From an uncultured Tateyamaria sp. (GTDB lineage Bacteria > Pseudomonadota > Alphaproteobacteria > Rhodobacterales > Rhodobacteraceae): a stretch of DNA of 53,253 bases. Location: positions 1 through 53,253 of the forward strand of contig NZ_CANNGP010000032.1 of the NCBI RefSeq assembly GCF_947504105.1, given 5' to 3'. The position numbers were made by a program, and so were the translations under genes. Each line of letters starts with the position of its first letter. Position 1 is the stretch's first letter. The notes under the pieces were generated by a model. The model was given only the letters and a program-made list of their open reading frames with translations. It ran no database searches and was not told where the DNA came from. Below, piece after piece: positions 43,763 to 52,565 of the stretch.

Positions 43763-44743
43763 TCAGGGTGCCACGATGGGCTGTGCTTTGAGAAGGGGTT
43801 CGGAGGTGTCCGCGCCATCGAACAGGCTGCCTTCCTCGAACCAGCTGCGCGGGGCGGGGGCGCCCCAAAGGGTTTGGCGTTGTGGGTCCTTGAGGTCCCA
43901 CTTGATCGGTTCGTGGTCGGGATCGACGGTTTGGTAATCCGAGCAGTAGATCTCAATCCGGTGGCCATCGGGGTCGCGGATATAGAGGAAGAAGGCGTTC
44001 GAGATGCCGTGCCGCCCGGGGCCGCGCTCGATGTTCTCGCGGTAGCCCGTCGTACTCATCAGATCGAGCAGGTCAATGATGTTGAGCGGGGTAGGGACCC
44101 AGAAAGCCGAATGATGCAGGCGCGGCCCTGCGCCGTTGGTGAAGGCGATGTCATGCACACCGCCCTTTCGGTGCATCCATGCGGCCCAGGTTTTGCCTGT
44201 CTCTGCGTCTTCGGTGTATTCTGTCGTGCGGAACCCCATCTGTGTGTAGAAGGCCAAGGCCCCATCCACATCGGATGAGAACAGGTTGAAATGGTCGATG
44301 CGCAGCGGTTTGACGCCCCGATAGAGCGCGTATTTCTGCGCGATGGTCGGCAGGCGGTCCATCTGAACATAGAATTCCAGCGGCACGCCCCAGGGATCGT
44401 TGGTTTGCAGGACGCGGCCCATGAAGGGGCGGTCGATCCATGCTGTGGGTTGACCTTGGGTGCGGAACCACGCCTCAGCCTTGTCGAGATCGGGATGGTC
44501 GTAGAGCTTGAAGCCGAGCCTTGCGACATTCGCGTTGCCCGATTGGGTCAGGATGATGCAGTGGTGACCCCGTTCCTCCATCGCGCGTAGGTAGATCGAC
44601 TGATCGTCTTCATGTGTGATCTGCAGGCCGAGTGTATCCACGTAGAAGGCGCACGAGGCTGCAAGGTCCGCCACCCGGTATTCCACGTGGCTGAGCCGCA
44701 CGATGTTGAACGGCGGGTAAAGCTCGGGCGGGGGGGTCGGCAT
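43763..44743 (-). CDS. hpaD: 3,4-dihydroxyphenylacetate 2,3-dioxygenase
   Basis: A 326-residue vicinal-oxygen-chelate extradiol dioxygenase. The N-terminal module has LSHVEYRVADLAASCAFYVD, and the catalytic C-terminal module binds iron or manganese by His in IDHFNLF (near 180), His in LHHSAF (near 236) and Glu in HRIEIYCSD (near 290). The layout and length fit the Brevibacterium/Arthrobacter type of homoprotocatechuate 2,3-dioxygenase. It cleaves the ring of 3,4-dihydroxyphenylacetate to 5-carboxymethyl-2-hydroxymuconate semialdehyde. ATG 44743 has a TAGGAA site. It lies between hpaE and the decarboxylase. Confidence 0.92.
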   Translation of the reverse strand: MPTPPPELYPPFNIVRLSHVEYRVADLAASCAFYVDTLGLQITHEDDQSIYLRAMEERGHHCIILTQSGNANVARLGFKLYDHPDLDKAEAWFRTQGQPTAWIDRPFMGRVLQTNDPWGVPLEFYVQMDRLPTIAQKYALYRGVKPLRIDHFNLFSSDVDGALAFYTQMGFRTTEYTEDAETGKTWAAWMHRKGGVHDIAFTNGAGPRLHHSAFWVPTPLNIIDLLDLMSTTGYRENIERGPGRHGISNAFFLYIRDPDGHRIEIYCSDYQTVDPDHEPIKWDLKDPQRQTLWGAPAPRSWFEEGSLFDGADTSEPLLKAQPIVAP

Positions 44744-44761
44744 CGGCTGTTCCTAGATGGG

Positions 44762-44814
44762 GCGGCTGCGCCGCGCGCGATTCATTTTTGGGGAATGAGG
44801 GACGCTGTCCCTCA
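44762..44814. repeat. intergenic hairpin element between hpaE and hpaD
   Basis: GCGGC/GCCGC with loop TGC (44762-44774) is followed by a perfect 8-bp stem TGAGGGAC/GTCCCTCA with loop GCT (44796-44814). The sequence right of it (CAAACTCCCTGAGGTATTTC, 44813 onwards) has the look of the repeated intergenic element common in Roseobacter genomes. It splits the otherwise tight operon. Confidence 0.6.
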
Positions 44815-44847
44815 AACTCCCTGAGGTATTTCCGGCCAGAAGAAGGG

Positions 44848-46359
44848 TCATGTGCCGAGCCGGGGGATTTTCGGGTCACCGGTGGCGATGCCGATATGTT
44901 TCTGTTCCATGTAGAATTCGAACGACCAATCGCCGCCGTCGCGTCCGATGCCGCTGGCTTTCATACCGCCAAACGGCGTGGGCAGGTGCCGGACATTGGC
45001 GGAGTTGACCCAGATCATACCGGCTTCTAGCCCATCGGTGAACCGCATGGCGCGGGTGACGTCTGCGGTCCAGACATAACCGGTCAGGCCGTAGGCCGTA
45101 TCGTTGGCGATGTGCAGGGCCTGTTCTTCTGTTTCAAAGCGGATGGAGGTGAGGACCGGGCCGAAGATTTCCTCTTGGGCGATTTTCATGTCGTTTGTCG
45201 CGTTGGTGAAAAGGGTTGGGGCCACGAATTGGCCTGTGTCGCCGACGCGTGTGCCGCCTGCTGCGATGGTGGCCCCTTCGGCTTTGGCCGTGTCGAAGCT
45301 GGCCATGACCTTGGTCCTGTGTCCTGCGTGGATCAGAGGACCGACCTCGGTCGTGGGGTCCAGGGGGTGGCCTACCCTGATCGCGTTGGCACGTGCTGCG
45401 AGTTTTGCTTCGAAGTCGTCGGCGATGGTGTCCTGCACCAGCAGGCGTGAGGACGAGGTGCAACGTTCGCCGTTGAGCGAGTAGATCATGAAGATGGCGG
45501 CATCGAGCGCATTGTCGAGGTCGGCGTCATCAAAGACCACCACGGGGTTCTTGCCGCCCAGTTCGAAGTGGACGCGCTTCAATGTTGCAGCGCCTTGGGC
45601 CATGATGGCAGAACCGGTTTTGGACTCGCCGACGAAGGCGATGGCCTTGATATCCGGGTGTTCTGTCAAGGCGCGGCCCGCGTCCTCACCCATTCCGTTG
45701 ACCAGGTTCCAGACGCCCGGGGGCAGCCCCGCCTCTTCCGCGATTTCGATCAGGATACGGGCGGTCCAGGGGCTGAGTTCGGCGGGTTTGTGTACGACCG
45801 TGCAGCCCGCGGCGAGGGCCGGTGCGATCTTCCATGTCGACAGCATGAAGGGCGTGTTCCAGGGGGTGATGACGCCCACCGGGCCGATGGGCACGCGGGT
45901 GGTGATGTTCATCAGGGTGGGCGATGGCAGCGCTTGTCCATCGCGGGCCGAGGGTGCGCGGTCGGCAAAGAAGCGGAAGTTGGCGGCCCCCCTTAGGGCG
46001 GCCTTGGACATGAAGCGCAGGGCTTGGCCCGTGTCCCAGCATTCGCACAGCGCAATCTCCTCTGCCCGGGCCTCGATCCCGTCGGCAATGGCGTGCAAGA
46101 CCTTCTTCCGGTCGTCGGCGGGCAAATCGCGCCATGCGGGGAAGGCAGCCTTGGCCGCTTGGGCGGCCGTATCGATATCTGTGGCGTCGCTGCGGGCTAC
46201 CCGCGCGATCTGGCTGTCATCCACGGGCGAGGTCGTGTCGAACCAAGCGCCGGAGGCCGCCGGCTGCGCTTTGCCGCCGATGTGGTTGAGAATACCGGCG
46301 TCGCCAATTCGGGCCAGATGCGGTGCCAGTTTTGCGATGTTGTCGGTGAGTGCTGACAT
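44848..46359 (-). CDS. hpaE: 5-carboxymethyl-2-hydroxymuconate semialdehyde dehydrogenase
   Basis: A 503-residue NAD-dependent aldehyde dehydrogenase. ITPWNTPFMLSTWKIAPAL and KPAELSPW belong to the coenzyme domain, FELGGKNPVVVF near 267 holds the catalytic glutamate and LNGERCTSSSRLLV near 300 the nucleophilic cysteine. HpaE oxidises the ring-cleavage product of HpaD to the dicarboxylate. It is the first gene of the minus operon, divergent from the IclR-type regulator; the interval 46360-46448 contains two 17-bp palindromes. Assignment within the ALDH superfamily rests on length, motifs and the hpaD neighbour. Confidence 0.9.
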   Translation of the reverse strand: MSALTDNIAKLAPHLARIGDAGILNHIGGKAQPAASGAWFDTTSPVDDSQIARVARSDATDIDTAAQAAKAAFPAWRDLPADDRKKVLHAIADGIEARAEEIALCECWDTGQALRFMSKAALRGAANFRFFADRAPSARDGQALPSPTLMNITTRVPIGPVGVITPWNTPFMLSTWKIAPALAAGCTVVHKPAELSPWTARILIEIAEEAGLPPGVWNLVNGMGEDAGRALTEHPDIKAIAFVGESKTGSAIMAQGAATLKRVHFELGGKNPVVVFDDADLDNALDAAIFMIYSLNGERCTSSSRLLVQDTIADDFEAKLAARANAIRVGHPLDPTTEVGPLIHAGHRTKVMASFDTAKAEGATIAAGGTRVGDTGQFVAPTLFTNATNDMKIAQEEIFGPVLTSIRFETEEQALHIANDTAYGLTGYVWTADVTRAMRFTDGLEAGMIWVNSANVRHLPTPFGGMKASGIGRDGGDWSFEFYMEQKHIGIATGDPKIPRLGT

Positions 46360-46377
46360 GGGCGCCCTTTTGATGTT

Positions 46378-46417
46378 GGTTCAAATAATGAACCATGAGA
46401 TGCAAAAATATATTGCA
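46378..46417. promoter_or_regulatory. paired 17-bp palindromes, candidate IclR-type operators
   Basis: GGTTCA-5-TGAACC (46378-46394) is a perfect palindrome; TGCAA-7-TTGCA (46401-46417) is a second. Both span 17 bp and their centres are 23 bp apart. They lie in the 89-base interval between hpaE (minus) and the regulator gene (plus), where a shared control site is expected. Confidence 0.6.
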
Positions 46418-46448
46418 AGGTGATTGCGGTTGCGTCAAGCTTGATCCC

Positions 46449-47249
46449 ATGTCGACCATTGCAAAGGCCCTTGGTCTGTTGGACCTGTTCTGTGACGCCC
46501 AGCCGCGGCTGGGCCTGTCTGACGTTCAGCGACTGGTAGGTCGGGACAAGGCCACGGTCCATCGCCACCTTGTCGCGTTGGAGCAGGCTGGTTTTCTTGA
46601 ACAGGATGCGGGCACGCGAGCCTACCGCCTTGGGCCTGCATTGACCCGGCTGGCGGGTATGCGTGCGCGGACCGTGCCCGAGGTCGAGATGGTGCGCAGC
46701 GTGATTGGCGGACTGAGTCGCGAGGCTGGTGAGCTTGTGCATATCAGCCGGTTGCAGGGCTTCGATCTGGTCCATGTCCATCATGCAGAAGAACATGACC
46801 ACCCGGTGCGCGTCAGTTTTGACGCCTTTGGCCTACCACCGCTGTTCGCGACTGCATCCGGCAAAGCCTATCTTGCCTTTTCGCCCGGCGGCTTGCTTGA
46901 TCTTGCCCTGGCTGATCCGCGCACCAGCCTGCCCGGCACCTCAGTGCCTGATCGGCGCGAGATCGAAACAGAGTTGAAACAAATCGCCAGACTTGGATAT
47001 GCGCGCAACCGCGACACCCTCCGTCTTGGTGTTTCCTCTGTTGCGATCCCCGTTTTTGATGGTGCATCGCGGGCGTTCGCCACATGCTCCATCGCTTATC
47101 CTACGGGTCGCGGTGGCAAAGGAACCGAGGCACGGCTTGCCCGCCTTCTGATGCAGCGCGGGCAGGACATCACTGAAGCCATGGGCGGCGTGGTGCCGCC
47201 TCAGATCCTCGACCTCTGGACCCCGAGCCGTGAAAGGGCCGCGTCATGA
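46449..47249 (+). CDS. IclR-family transcriptional regulator
   Basis: A 266-residue regulator. Residues 1-60 form the winged helix (STIAKALGLLDLF, then VGRDKATVHRHLVALEQAGF), and the remaining part is the IclR effector domain with LPPLFATASGKAYLAF and TLRLGVSSVAIPVFDGA. Such proteins repress or activate catabolic operons in response to an aromatic or organic acid. ATG 46449 is chosen because it begins the helix; the frame extends to 46395, through palindromic DNA. It overlaps the aminotransferase gene by ATGA and lies opposite hpaE, so it probably governs both operons. Confidence 0.9.
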   Translation: MSTIAKALGLLDLFCDAQPRLGLSDVQRLVGRDKATVHRHLVALEQAGFLEQDAGTRAYRLGPALTRLAGMRARTVPEVEMVRSVIGGLSREAGELVHISRLQGFDLVHVHHAEEHDHPVRVSFDAFGLPPLFATASGKAYLAFSPGGLLDLALADPRTSLPGTSVPDRREIETELKQIARLGYARNRDTLRLGVSSVAIPVFDGASRAFATCSIAYPTGRGGKGTEARLARLLMQRGQDITEAMGGVVPPQILDLWTPSRERAAS

Positions 47250-48607
47250 AGGACAGCAATTTCCTTAAGGAAAACAATGCTCGCCAATTCTGGCATCCCA
47301 TGGCGCACCCGGCTGACAGCATGGCGAACCCGCCGACCATTCTGACCGGGGGGGAAGGGGTCTATATCACCGATGTGGATGGTCATCAGAGCATCGATGC
47401 GGTCGGTGGACTTTGGAACGTGAACCTTGGCTATTCCTGCCAGCCGGTGAAGGACGCGATTGCCGGGCAGCTTGATGTGCTGCCCTATTATTCGACGTTC
47501 CGGGGCACCTCGAACGACAAGGCAATTGAACTGGCCTATCTGCTGGCGGAGTTCTTTGGTCCGGACGGAATGACGCGCAGCTTTTTCACATCAGGCGGGT
47601 CCGACAGTATCGAGATCGCGTTGAAGTTGGCCCGTCAATATCATCGCATTCGGGGCGAGGGTGCCAGGACCAAGTTCATCAGCCTAGACAAAGGCTATCA
47701 CGGCACGCATTTCGGTGGTGCCTCCGTCAACGGAAACGCCAAGTTTCGAAATACGTACGAACCGCTGATGGCGGGGTGTTTCCACGTTCCGGGGCCGTAT
47801 CTGTATCGCAACCCGTTTGGCACTGATGATCCCGCAGAGCTGGCACGTTTGAGTGCGGGGATGCTGGAGCGTGAGATCGCGTTCCAGGGGGCCAATACCA
47901 TCGCTGCCTTCGTGATGGAGCCCGTGCAGGGCGCGGGCGGCGTGATCTCACCCCATCCGACGTTCATGCCCATGGTGCGTGACATCTGCGACAAGCACGG
48001 TGTGTTGCTGATCGCGGATGAGGTGATCACCGCCTTTGGCCGTACAGGGGACGAGACGGGATCACGCCATTGGGGCGTGCAGCCGGACCTGATGTGCACG
48101 GCCAAGGCCATCACGAATGGCTACTTTCCCTTCGGGGCCGTGATGATCGCTGATCATGTCGCGGCTGTGTTTGAAGATGATGAAAGCGGGGTCGGATCCG
48201 TCGATTCCGGCTATACCTATTCAGGTCACCCGGTTGGCGCAGCGGCCGCTGTTGCAGCGGTGGAAGAGACAATGCGCATTCGACCGTGGGAGAATGCGCG
48301 GGCGCGCGGGCCGGAGCTAAAGGCCGGATTGGACGCTTTGGCGGAACGGTATGATCACATCGGGGATGTGCGGGGCGAAGGTTTGATGTGCGCCATCGAA
48401 CTGGTGAGCGACCGAGGCAACAAGACCCCGATTGGCAAGGCGCTGCCCTTGGTGTTTCAGAAGGCGGCCTATGAGGATGGGGTGATGATCCGGGTGTCCG
48501 GCAACAACGCCATCTTCTCACCACCCTTGGTCATCGATGCAGGGCATGTGCAGAAAATACTGTCTGCCACCGAAACCGGCCTGAAGGCCATGGCCGAGGT
48601 GGCGTGA
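47246..48607 (+). CDS. class III PLP-dependent aminotransferase
   Basis: A 453-residue omega-type aminotransferase. FFTSGGSDSIEIALKLARQY near 113 is the phosphate-binding helix, LIADEVITAFGRTG near 250 holds the PLP Asp, and CTAKAITNGYFPFGAV near 283 holds the PLP lysine. Enzymes of this class move amino groups from amines or beta-/omega-amino acids to pyruvate. With the decarboxylase in the divergent operon, a role in turning an aromatic amine into its aldehyde is possible. It starts in the stop codon of the regulator (ATGA) and ends in a GTGA overlap with tctB. Confidence 0.9.
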   Translation: MKDSNFLKENNARQFWHPMAHPADSMANPPTILTGGEGVYITDVDGHQSIDAVGGLWNVNLGYSCQPVKDAIAGQLDVLPYYSTFRGTSNDKAIELAYLLAEFFGPDGMTRSFFTSGGSDSIEIALKLARQYHRIRGEGARTKFISLDKGYHGTHFGGASVNGNAKFRNTYEPLMAGCFHVPGPYLYRNPFGTDDPAELARLSAGMLEREIAFQGANTIAAFVMEPVQGAGGVISPHPTFMPMVRDICDKHGVLLIADEVITAFGRTGDETGSRHWGVQPDLMCTAKAITNGYFPFGAVMIADHVAAVFEDDESGVGSVDSGYTYSGHPVGAAAAVAAVEETMRIRPWENARARGPELKAGLDALAERYDHIGDVRGEGLMCAIELVSDRGNKTPIGKALPLVFQKAAYEDGVMIRVSGNNAIFSPPLVIDAGHVQKILSATETGLKAMAEVA

Positions 48608-49344
48608 AGTCACGGTCAGCATCCCCAGCGCCGCGCAGCGCAACGGCGGTGCGGCCCATCCGGTCAGACACCACGGGGCGCGCTTTTGCCAGTGCCTGCC
48701 CGCCAGACAGCAAGATCAATGTCACCGACATCACCGATTTCCGGCGCGGGCGGGGGGATCTGATCTTTTCCCTGTTCATGGCCGGTTTGGCCCTGTTCTT
48801 TCTTGTCTTCTTCTTCACTCAAACGGGGTGGGAGGACCGCAAACTGCCGCAGAACATGGCGCGCTATTGGATGGACCAGTTTGGGGTAACCGCACCCGAA
48901 GGGCGCACCGCCCGTCTGGGCCGCATCCTCAAGCAAAGTTGGATAGCGCCGTTGATGTGTCTGGGGGTTTTGGTGCCTGCCGCCCTTTGGAACCTGCGCG
49001 GGGCATGGCGGGCGCAGGCGTGGCGACAGCGGTTCAAGCAGCCAACCGGCATGGCCTATGAGTTGGGACAGTGGCTGCGGGCGCTGGAATATGTTGCTTG
49101 GTTCGTGGCCTACACCCTGCTTGTGCCGGTGCTCGGCTATCTGGTGTCGACACTGCTGCTGGGTGCCCTCTTGCCATGGCGACTGGGTTACCGTGGTGCG
49201 CGATGGATGGGCATCTGCTTGGCGGCGAGTTTCACCATCGTTCTGGTCTTTCGCACCGGGCTGCAAATCAAGACTCCGGTGAATATCTGGCTCTATGACC
49301 AACTGCCGCAACGCATGGAAACCTTCATGCAGGTGTGGTTCTGA
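48604..49344 (+). CDS. tripartite tricarboxylate transporter small permease (TctB family)
   Basis: A 246-residue protein, longer than the usual 150-170 because of a 45-residue charged N-terminus and a linker that holds a basic segment. Four hydrophobic helices lie near residues 55-72, 118-132, 160-190 and 200-215, the TctB arrangement. It forms the membrane part of the transporter with TctA. The start is GTG 48604 (GTGA with the aminotransferase); an internal start further right would give a shorter, more typical protein and cannot be excluded. Confidence 0.8.
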   Translation: MKSRSASPAPRSATAVRPIRSDTTGRAFASACPPDSKINVTDITDFRRGRGDLIFSLFMAGLALFFLVFFFTQTGWEDRKLPQNMARYWMDQFGVTAPEGRTARLGRILKQSWIAPLMCLGVLVPAALWNLRGAWRAQAWRQRFKQPTGMAYELGQWLRALEYVAWFVAYTLLVPVLGYLVSTLLLGALLPWRLGYRGARWMGICLAASFTIVLVFRTGLQIKTPVNIWLYDQLPQRMETFMQVWF

Positions 49345-50834
49345 TGGAGGCGTTCTGGGCCGGTCTCGATAACCTTGCCAGCGTGCCTGTACTGGTGGCG
49401 ATCCTGATTGGATCGGTGGGCGGATTGGCTATCGGGGCTGTGCCGGGGATCGGACCGGCCATTGCCATTGCGATCCTGCTGCCCGCGACCGTTTTTTTGG
49501 ATGATCTGGTGTCGCTGGTGCTGCTCTTGGGGGTCTATGGATCCAGCATGTACGGCGGTGCCATCCCCGCCATTCTGATCAATACGCCGGGCACCCCGGT
49601 CAATGCGCTGACCACCTATGACGGCTATGCCATGACGCGGCGGGGCGAGGCGGCGCGGGGGTTATCGCTGGCCTATTCTGCGTCCTTTTTCGGGGGCTGC
49701 TTTTCCATCCTGCTGGGGCTTGGGGCGCTGATGCTGTTCGGCCCATACCTGCGCGATCTGGGCGCGCTGTTCGGACAGCGCGATATTTTTATGGCCGCAG
49801 CCCTCGGTGCAGTTCTGCTGATCGCAGCGCACCGCAAGACGATGGGGATTGCGGCCCTGCTCTTTGGCTTGGGATTTCTGATTGCACTGATCGGGCGGCA
49901 ATCGCTGAAGCAGATTGACCGCTACACATTCGGGATCGAGTACCTCTATCCTGGCTTCAACCTGATCGTCGTGATCGTGGGTATCTTCGCTATCTCCCAG
50001 GCCCTGTTCCTTTTGACCGGTAAGGATGCCGACCCACCCGAGGCGCGACTCAAGGGCGGCCTGCTGCGCGGGTTCGGAGAACTGAAGAAACACCCGGCTG
50101 TTGCCACCATCAGCGCGGGCTACGGCACGATCATGGGGATCATCCCGGGGGTGGGTGAGTTCGTGGCGCAGTTCTTCAGCTATTCCACGGCGCGGGCCAT
50201 GTCGAAAGAGCCGAGCAAGTTCGGGCGTGGCGCGCCTGACGGTTTGATTGCGTCCGAGGCCAGCAACAACGCAGTGCCCGCCGCCGCTATGGTGCCCTTG
50301 CTGGCCCTGGGCGTGCCGGGCGAGGCACTGACGGCCATGATGATGGTCGTGTTCTTTGATGCGGGCATCAAGCCCGGGCCAGACATCTTTGAGAATAACC
50401 CGGACTTCTTGTTCTCACTCTTCATCGCGCTTTTGATTATCAACGTGCTGGTCATCATCACGCTGCTGATGACGACGACGTGGATTGCGCGCATCATTTA
50501 TGTCCCCAACCGTCTCTTGGGCGCGTTCATCCTGATCCTGGCCTTTGTTGGCGTCTTTTCGATCCGCAACTCGTTTGCGGATTGCATGTTCGCAGCAGGC
50601 TTCGGCTACCTTGGGTTCATCCTCCGTCGTCTCGACTGGCCACTTGTGCCCATCGTGCTGGGCCTCGTCCTCGGTTCGATCATGATCGAGAAGCTGACAG
50701 CGGGCGCAGGACAGATCAAAACCGTATTCGATCTGGTGAACCGGCCTGTCTCCGGCACACTTTTTGTTGTCATCCTGATCGTGATTGGTGTCACGATCGC
50801 CCGAAGCCTCCGGACGAAGAGGTTTGAACACTAA
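49344..50834 (+). CDS. tripartite tricarboxylate transporter large permease (TctA family)
   Basis: A 496-residue membrane protein with about ten to twelve helices. The TctA signatures are clear: GGLAIGAVPGIGPAIAIAIL near 30, GVYGSSMYGGAIPAILINTP near 68, and the second half repeat with GIIPGVGEFVAQFFSY near 265. It moves carboxylated solutes together with TctB and a periplasmic TctC. ATG 49344 shares its A with the tctB stop (TGATG). The substrate is unknown; an aromatic acid or amino acid would fit the neighbours. Confidence 0.93.
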   Translation: MEAFWAGLDNLASVPVLVAILIGSVGGLAIGAVPGIGPAIAIAILLPATVFLDDLVSLVLLLGVYGSSMYGGAIPAILINTPGTPVNALTTYDGYAMTRRGEAARGLSLAYSASFFGGCFSILLGLGALMLFGPYLRDLGALFGQRDIFMAAALGAVLLIAAHRKTMGIAALLFGLGFLIALIGRQSLKQIDRYTFGIEYLYPGFNLIVVIVGIFAISQALFLLTGKDADPPEARLKGGLLRGFGELKKHPAVATISAGYGTIMGIIPGVGEFVAQFFSYSTARAMSKEPSKFGRGAPDGLIASEASNNAVPAAAMVPLLALGVPGEALTAMMMVVFFDAGIKPGPDIFENNPDFLFSLFIALLIINVLVIITLLMTTTWIARIIYVPNRLLGAFILILAFVGVFSIRNSFADCMFAAGFGYLGFILRRLDWPLVPIVLGLVLGSIMIEKLTAGAGQIKTVFDLVNRPVSGTLFVVILIVIGVTIARSLRTKRFEH

Positions 50835-50871
50835 CCACCAAAAGCAAAAAACAAACTCAGGGAGAGTACAT

Positions 50872-51744
50872 ATGAAAAAGCTTTTGACATCCGCGGCCTT
50901 TGCCTTGGCCGCCCTGACCGGCCCCGCGTTGGCCGAGTATCCCACCGGTCCGGTGCAGTTCATTGTGCCGTGGCCTCCGGGCGATTTCGAGGACATCCTG
51001 ACGCGCATGATTGCTGCGGATATGGCCGAAGCGACAGGGCAACCGGCGTCGGTCGTGAACCGTCCCGGCGGTGGGGATGGCCCGTTTCCCGGCGCGCTGG
51101 AGGTGCTGAACGCGCCCAATGACGGGTCGGTCATCGGTTCTTTTGTCATCGGTGTGCCGATAGTCGGTCCCAAGATCGACATCGGCATCGAAGAGGACAG
51201 CTTTGTCCCCGTCGGCATCTTCCTGACGTACCCGTTCGTGTTGGCTGCTTCGGGCGATGCGCCTTACTCCAACATGGCCGAACTGGCGGCCCATGCGCAG
51301 GACAATGATGTCGTTCTGGGCCACTTTGGGGCTGGCCTGACGCCTACGGCTGTGTCCATGGCGGCGGCGGCCAAGATGGAGTTCGAGTTCGCGGATGACA
51401 GCGCTTTTGACTTGCTGGATTGCAACACGCTGTCCTCGGGCGATGCGGATGTGATCAACACGACGCTGGCGCTGATCGAACCGTGCCTTGGCGACATCAA
51501 CGTGCTGGGCAATATCGGCGCGCAGCCAATCGCCAAGCTGGACGGTGTGGAAACCATCGCCGCCCAATCCGGTGTGAACGATGTGGAGCTTTGGAACGGC
51601 CTGTTTGTGACCAAAGGCACGCCGCAAGAGGTGATCGACACCATTGCCGAAGTGGCCGCAAAAACCATGGCCTCTGACGAAGCGCAGGCGTTGATGGCCG
51701 AGACCGGGGCCGCTGTCTACTGGCAGGGTCAGGATGAGGCGTAG
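50872..51744 (+). CDS. tripartite tricarboxylate transporter solute-binding protein, amber-truncated
   Basis: A TctC-family periplasmic protein of 290 residues to the first stop. Signal peptide 1-21 (ALAEYP) is followed by PVQFIVPWPPGDFEDILTRM and VVNRPGGGDGPFPGALEVL, the TctC ligand loops. After TAG at 51742-51744 the same frame continues for 19 sense codons (ARIEADRAKSTEINEILGR) to TGA 51802-51804. That ending resembles the normal C-terminal helix of the family, so a nonsense mutation or a sequencing error has probably removed the last 20 residues. GGGAGAG precedes ATG 50872. The truncated product may still fold, but the cap helix would be missing. Confidence 0.9.
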   Translation: MKKLLTSAAFALAALTGPALAEYPTGPVQFIVPWPPGDFEDILTRMIAADMAEATGQPASVVNRPGGGDGPFPGALEVLNAPNDGSVIGSFVIGVPIVGPKIDIGIEEDSFVPVGIFLTYPFVLAASGDAPYSNMAELAAHAQDNDVVLGHFGAGLTPTAVSMAAAAKMEFEFADDSAFDLLDCNTLSSGDADVINTTLALIEPCLGDINVLGNIGAQPIAKLDGVETIAAQSGVNDVELWNGLFVTKGTPQEVIDTIAEVAAKTMASDEAQALMAETGAAVYWQGQDEA

Positions 51745-51851
51745 GCGCGCATCGAAGCGGACCGTGCCAAGTCGACCGAGATCAACGAGATTCTCGGGCG
51801 CTGAGCCAATCAGGGGCGGCTTCGGTCGCCCCATTTTCCGAAAGAGTACCT

Positions 51852-52565
51852 ATGTCCCGTTTGCGCCTTGGCATCCTGCAAGTGAACCACGACCGGTCGG
51901 TCGAGGTTGGCGACGCGTTTCCAGATGATGCGCATCGTTTCCGCGATCTGTTCGATGCGCAGGATCAGAGGTTCACCTATCGCGTCTACATGACCATCGG
52001 GGGCGAGGTGCCACAGGATGTGGACGAACAGGATGCGTATCTGATCACAGGTTCGCCGCTGAGCGTCTTGGATGATCTGGCCTTTCTGCCCGCACTCTAT
52101 GATTTCATCCGCGCTTGCGATGCGGAACGCAAACCTTTGCTGGGCGTGTGTTTCGGCCATCAGGCCATTGCCGTCGCCCTCGGCGGCAGTGTCGCGCGGC
52201 AGGATTGGAACATCGGGATCGACGCGCTTGAGCTGCGCAATCTGCCCGCGTGGATCCAACCGCCCAAGTCAAATTTGAACCTCTACCAGTTTCACCATGA
52301 CGGGGTCAGTTCGTTGCCCGCAGGTTGCGTGCCATATGCATCCTCGCCCAAATGCGCCGTCGCCGGGTTCACCAAAGGCGACCACATCTTCACCACCCAA
52401 GCACATCCCGAGTTCTCCGATCCGTTCATGCGCTGTGTGCTCGACTACACCAAACCGCATCTGAGCGTTGATGAAGTGACAGAGGCAGAGACGACATTGG
52501 ATCAGCCCAATGACGGTTCGCTGTTTGCAGCTTGGGCCACCCGCTTTTTCGGAGGCACGCCATGA
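51852..52565 (+). CDS. class I glutamine amidotransferase-like protein
   Basis: A 237-residue stand-alone GATase of the GMP-synthase-like type. DAYLITGSPLSV near 61-72 is the oxyanion strand, GVCFGHQAIA holds the nucleophile Cys100, and TTQAHPEFSDPF near 190 the catalytic His. Such proteins take the amide of glutamine or cleave gamma-glutamyl bonds. No synthase partner is evident. It lies after tctC, 47 bases beyond the expected tctC end, and overlaps the P450 gene by ATGA. In amine catabolism, gamma-glutamyl hydrolases are used, which is a possible but unproven role here. Confidence 0.88.
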   Translation: MSRLRLGILQVNHDRSVEVGDAFPDDAHRFRDLFDAQDQRFTYRVYMTIGGEVPQDVDEQDAYLITGSPLSVLDDLAFLPALYDFIRACDAERKPLLGVCFGHQAIAVALGGSVARQDWNIGIDALELRNLPAWIQPPKSNLNLYQFHHDGVSSLPAGCVPYASSPKCAVAGFTKGDHIFTTQAHPEFSDPFMRCVLDYTKPHLSVDEVTEAETTLDQPNDGSLFAAWATRFFGGTP

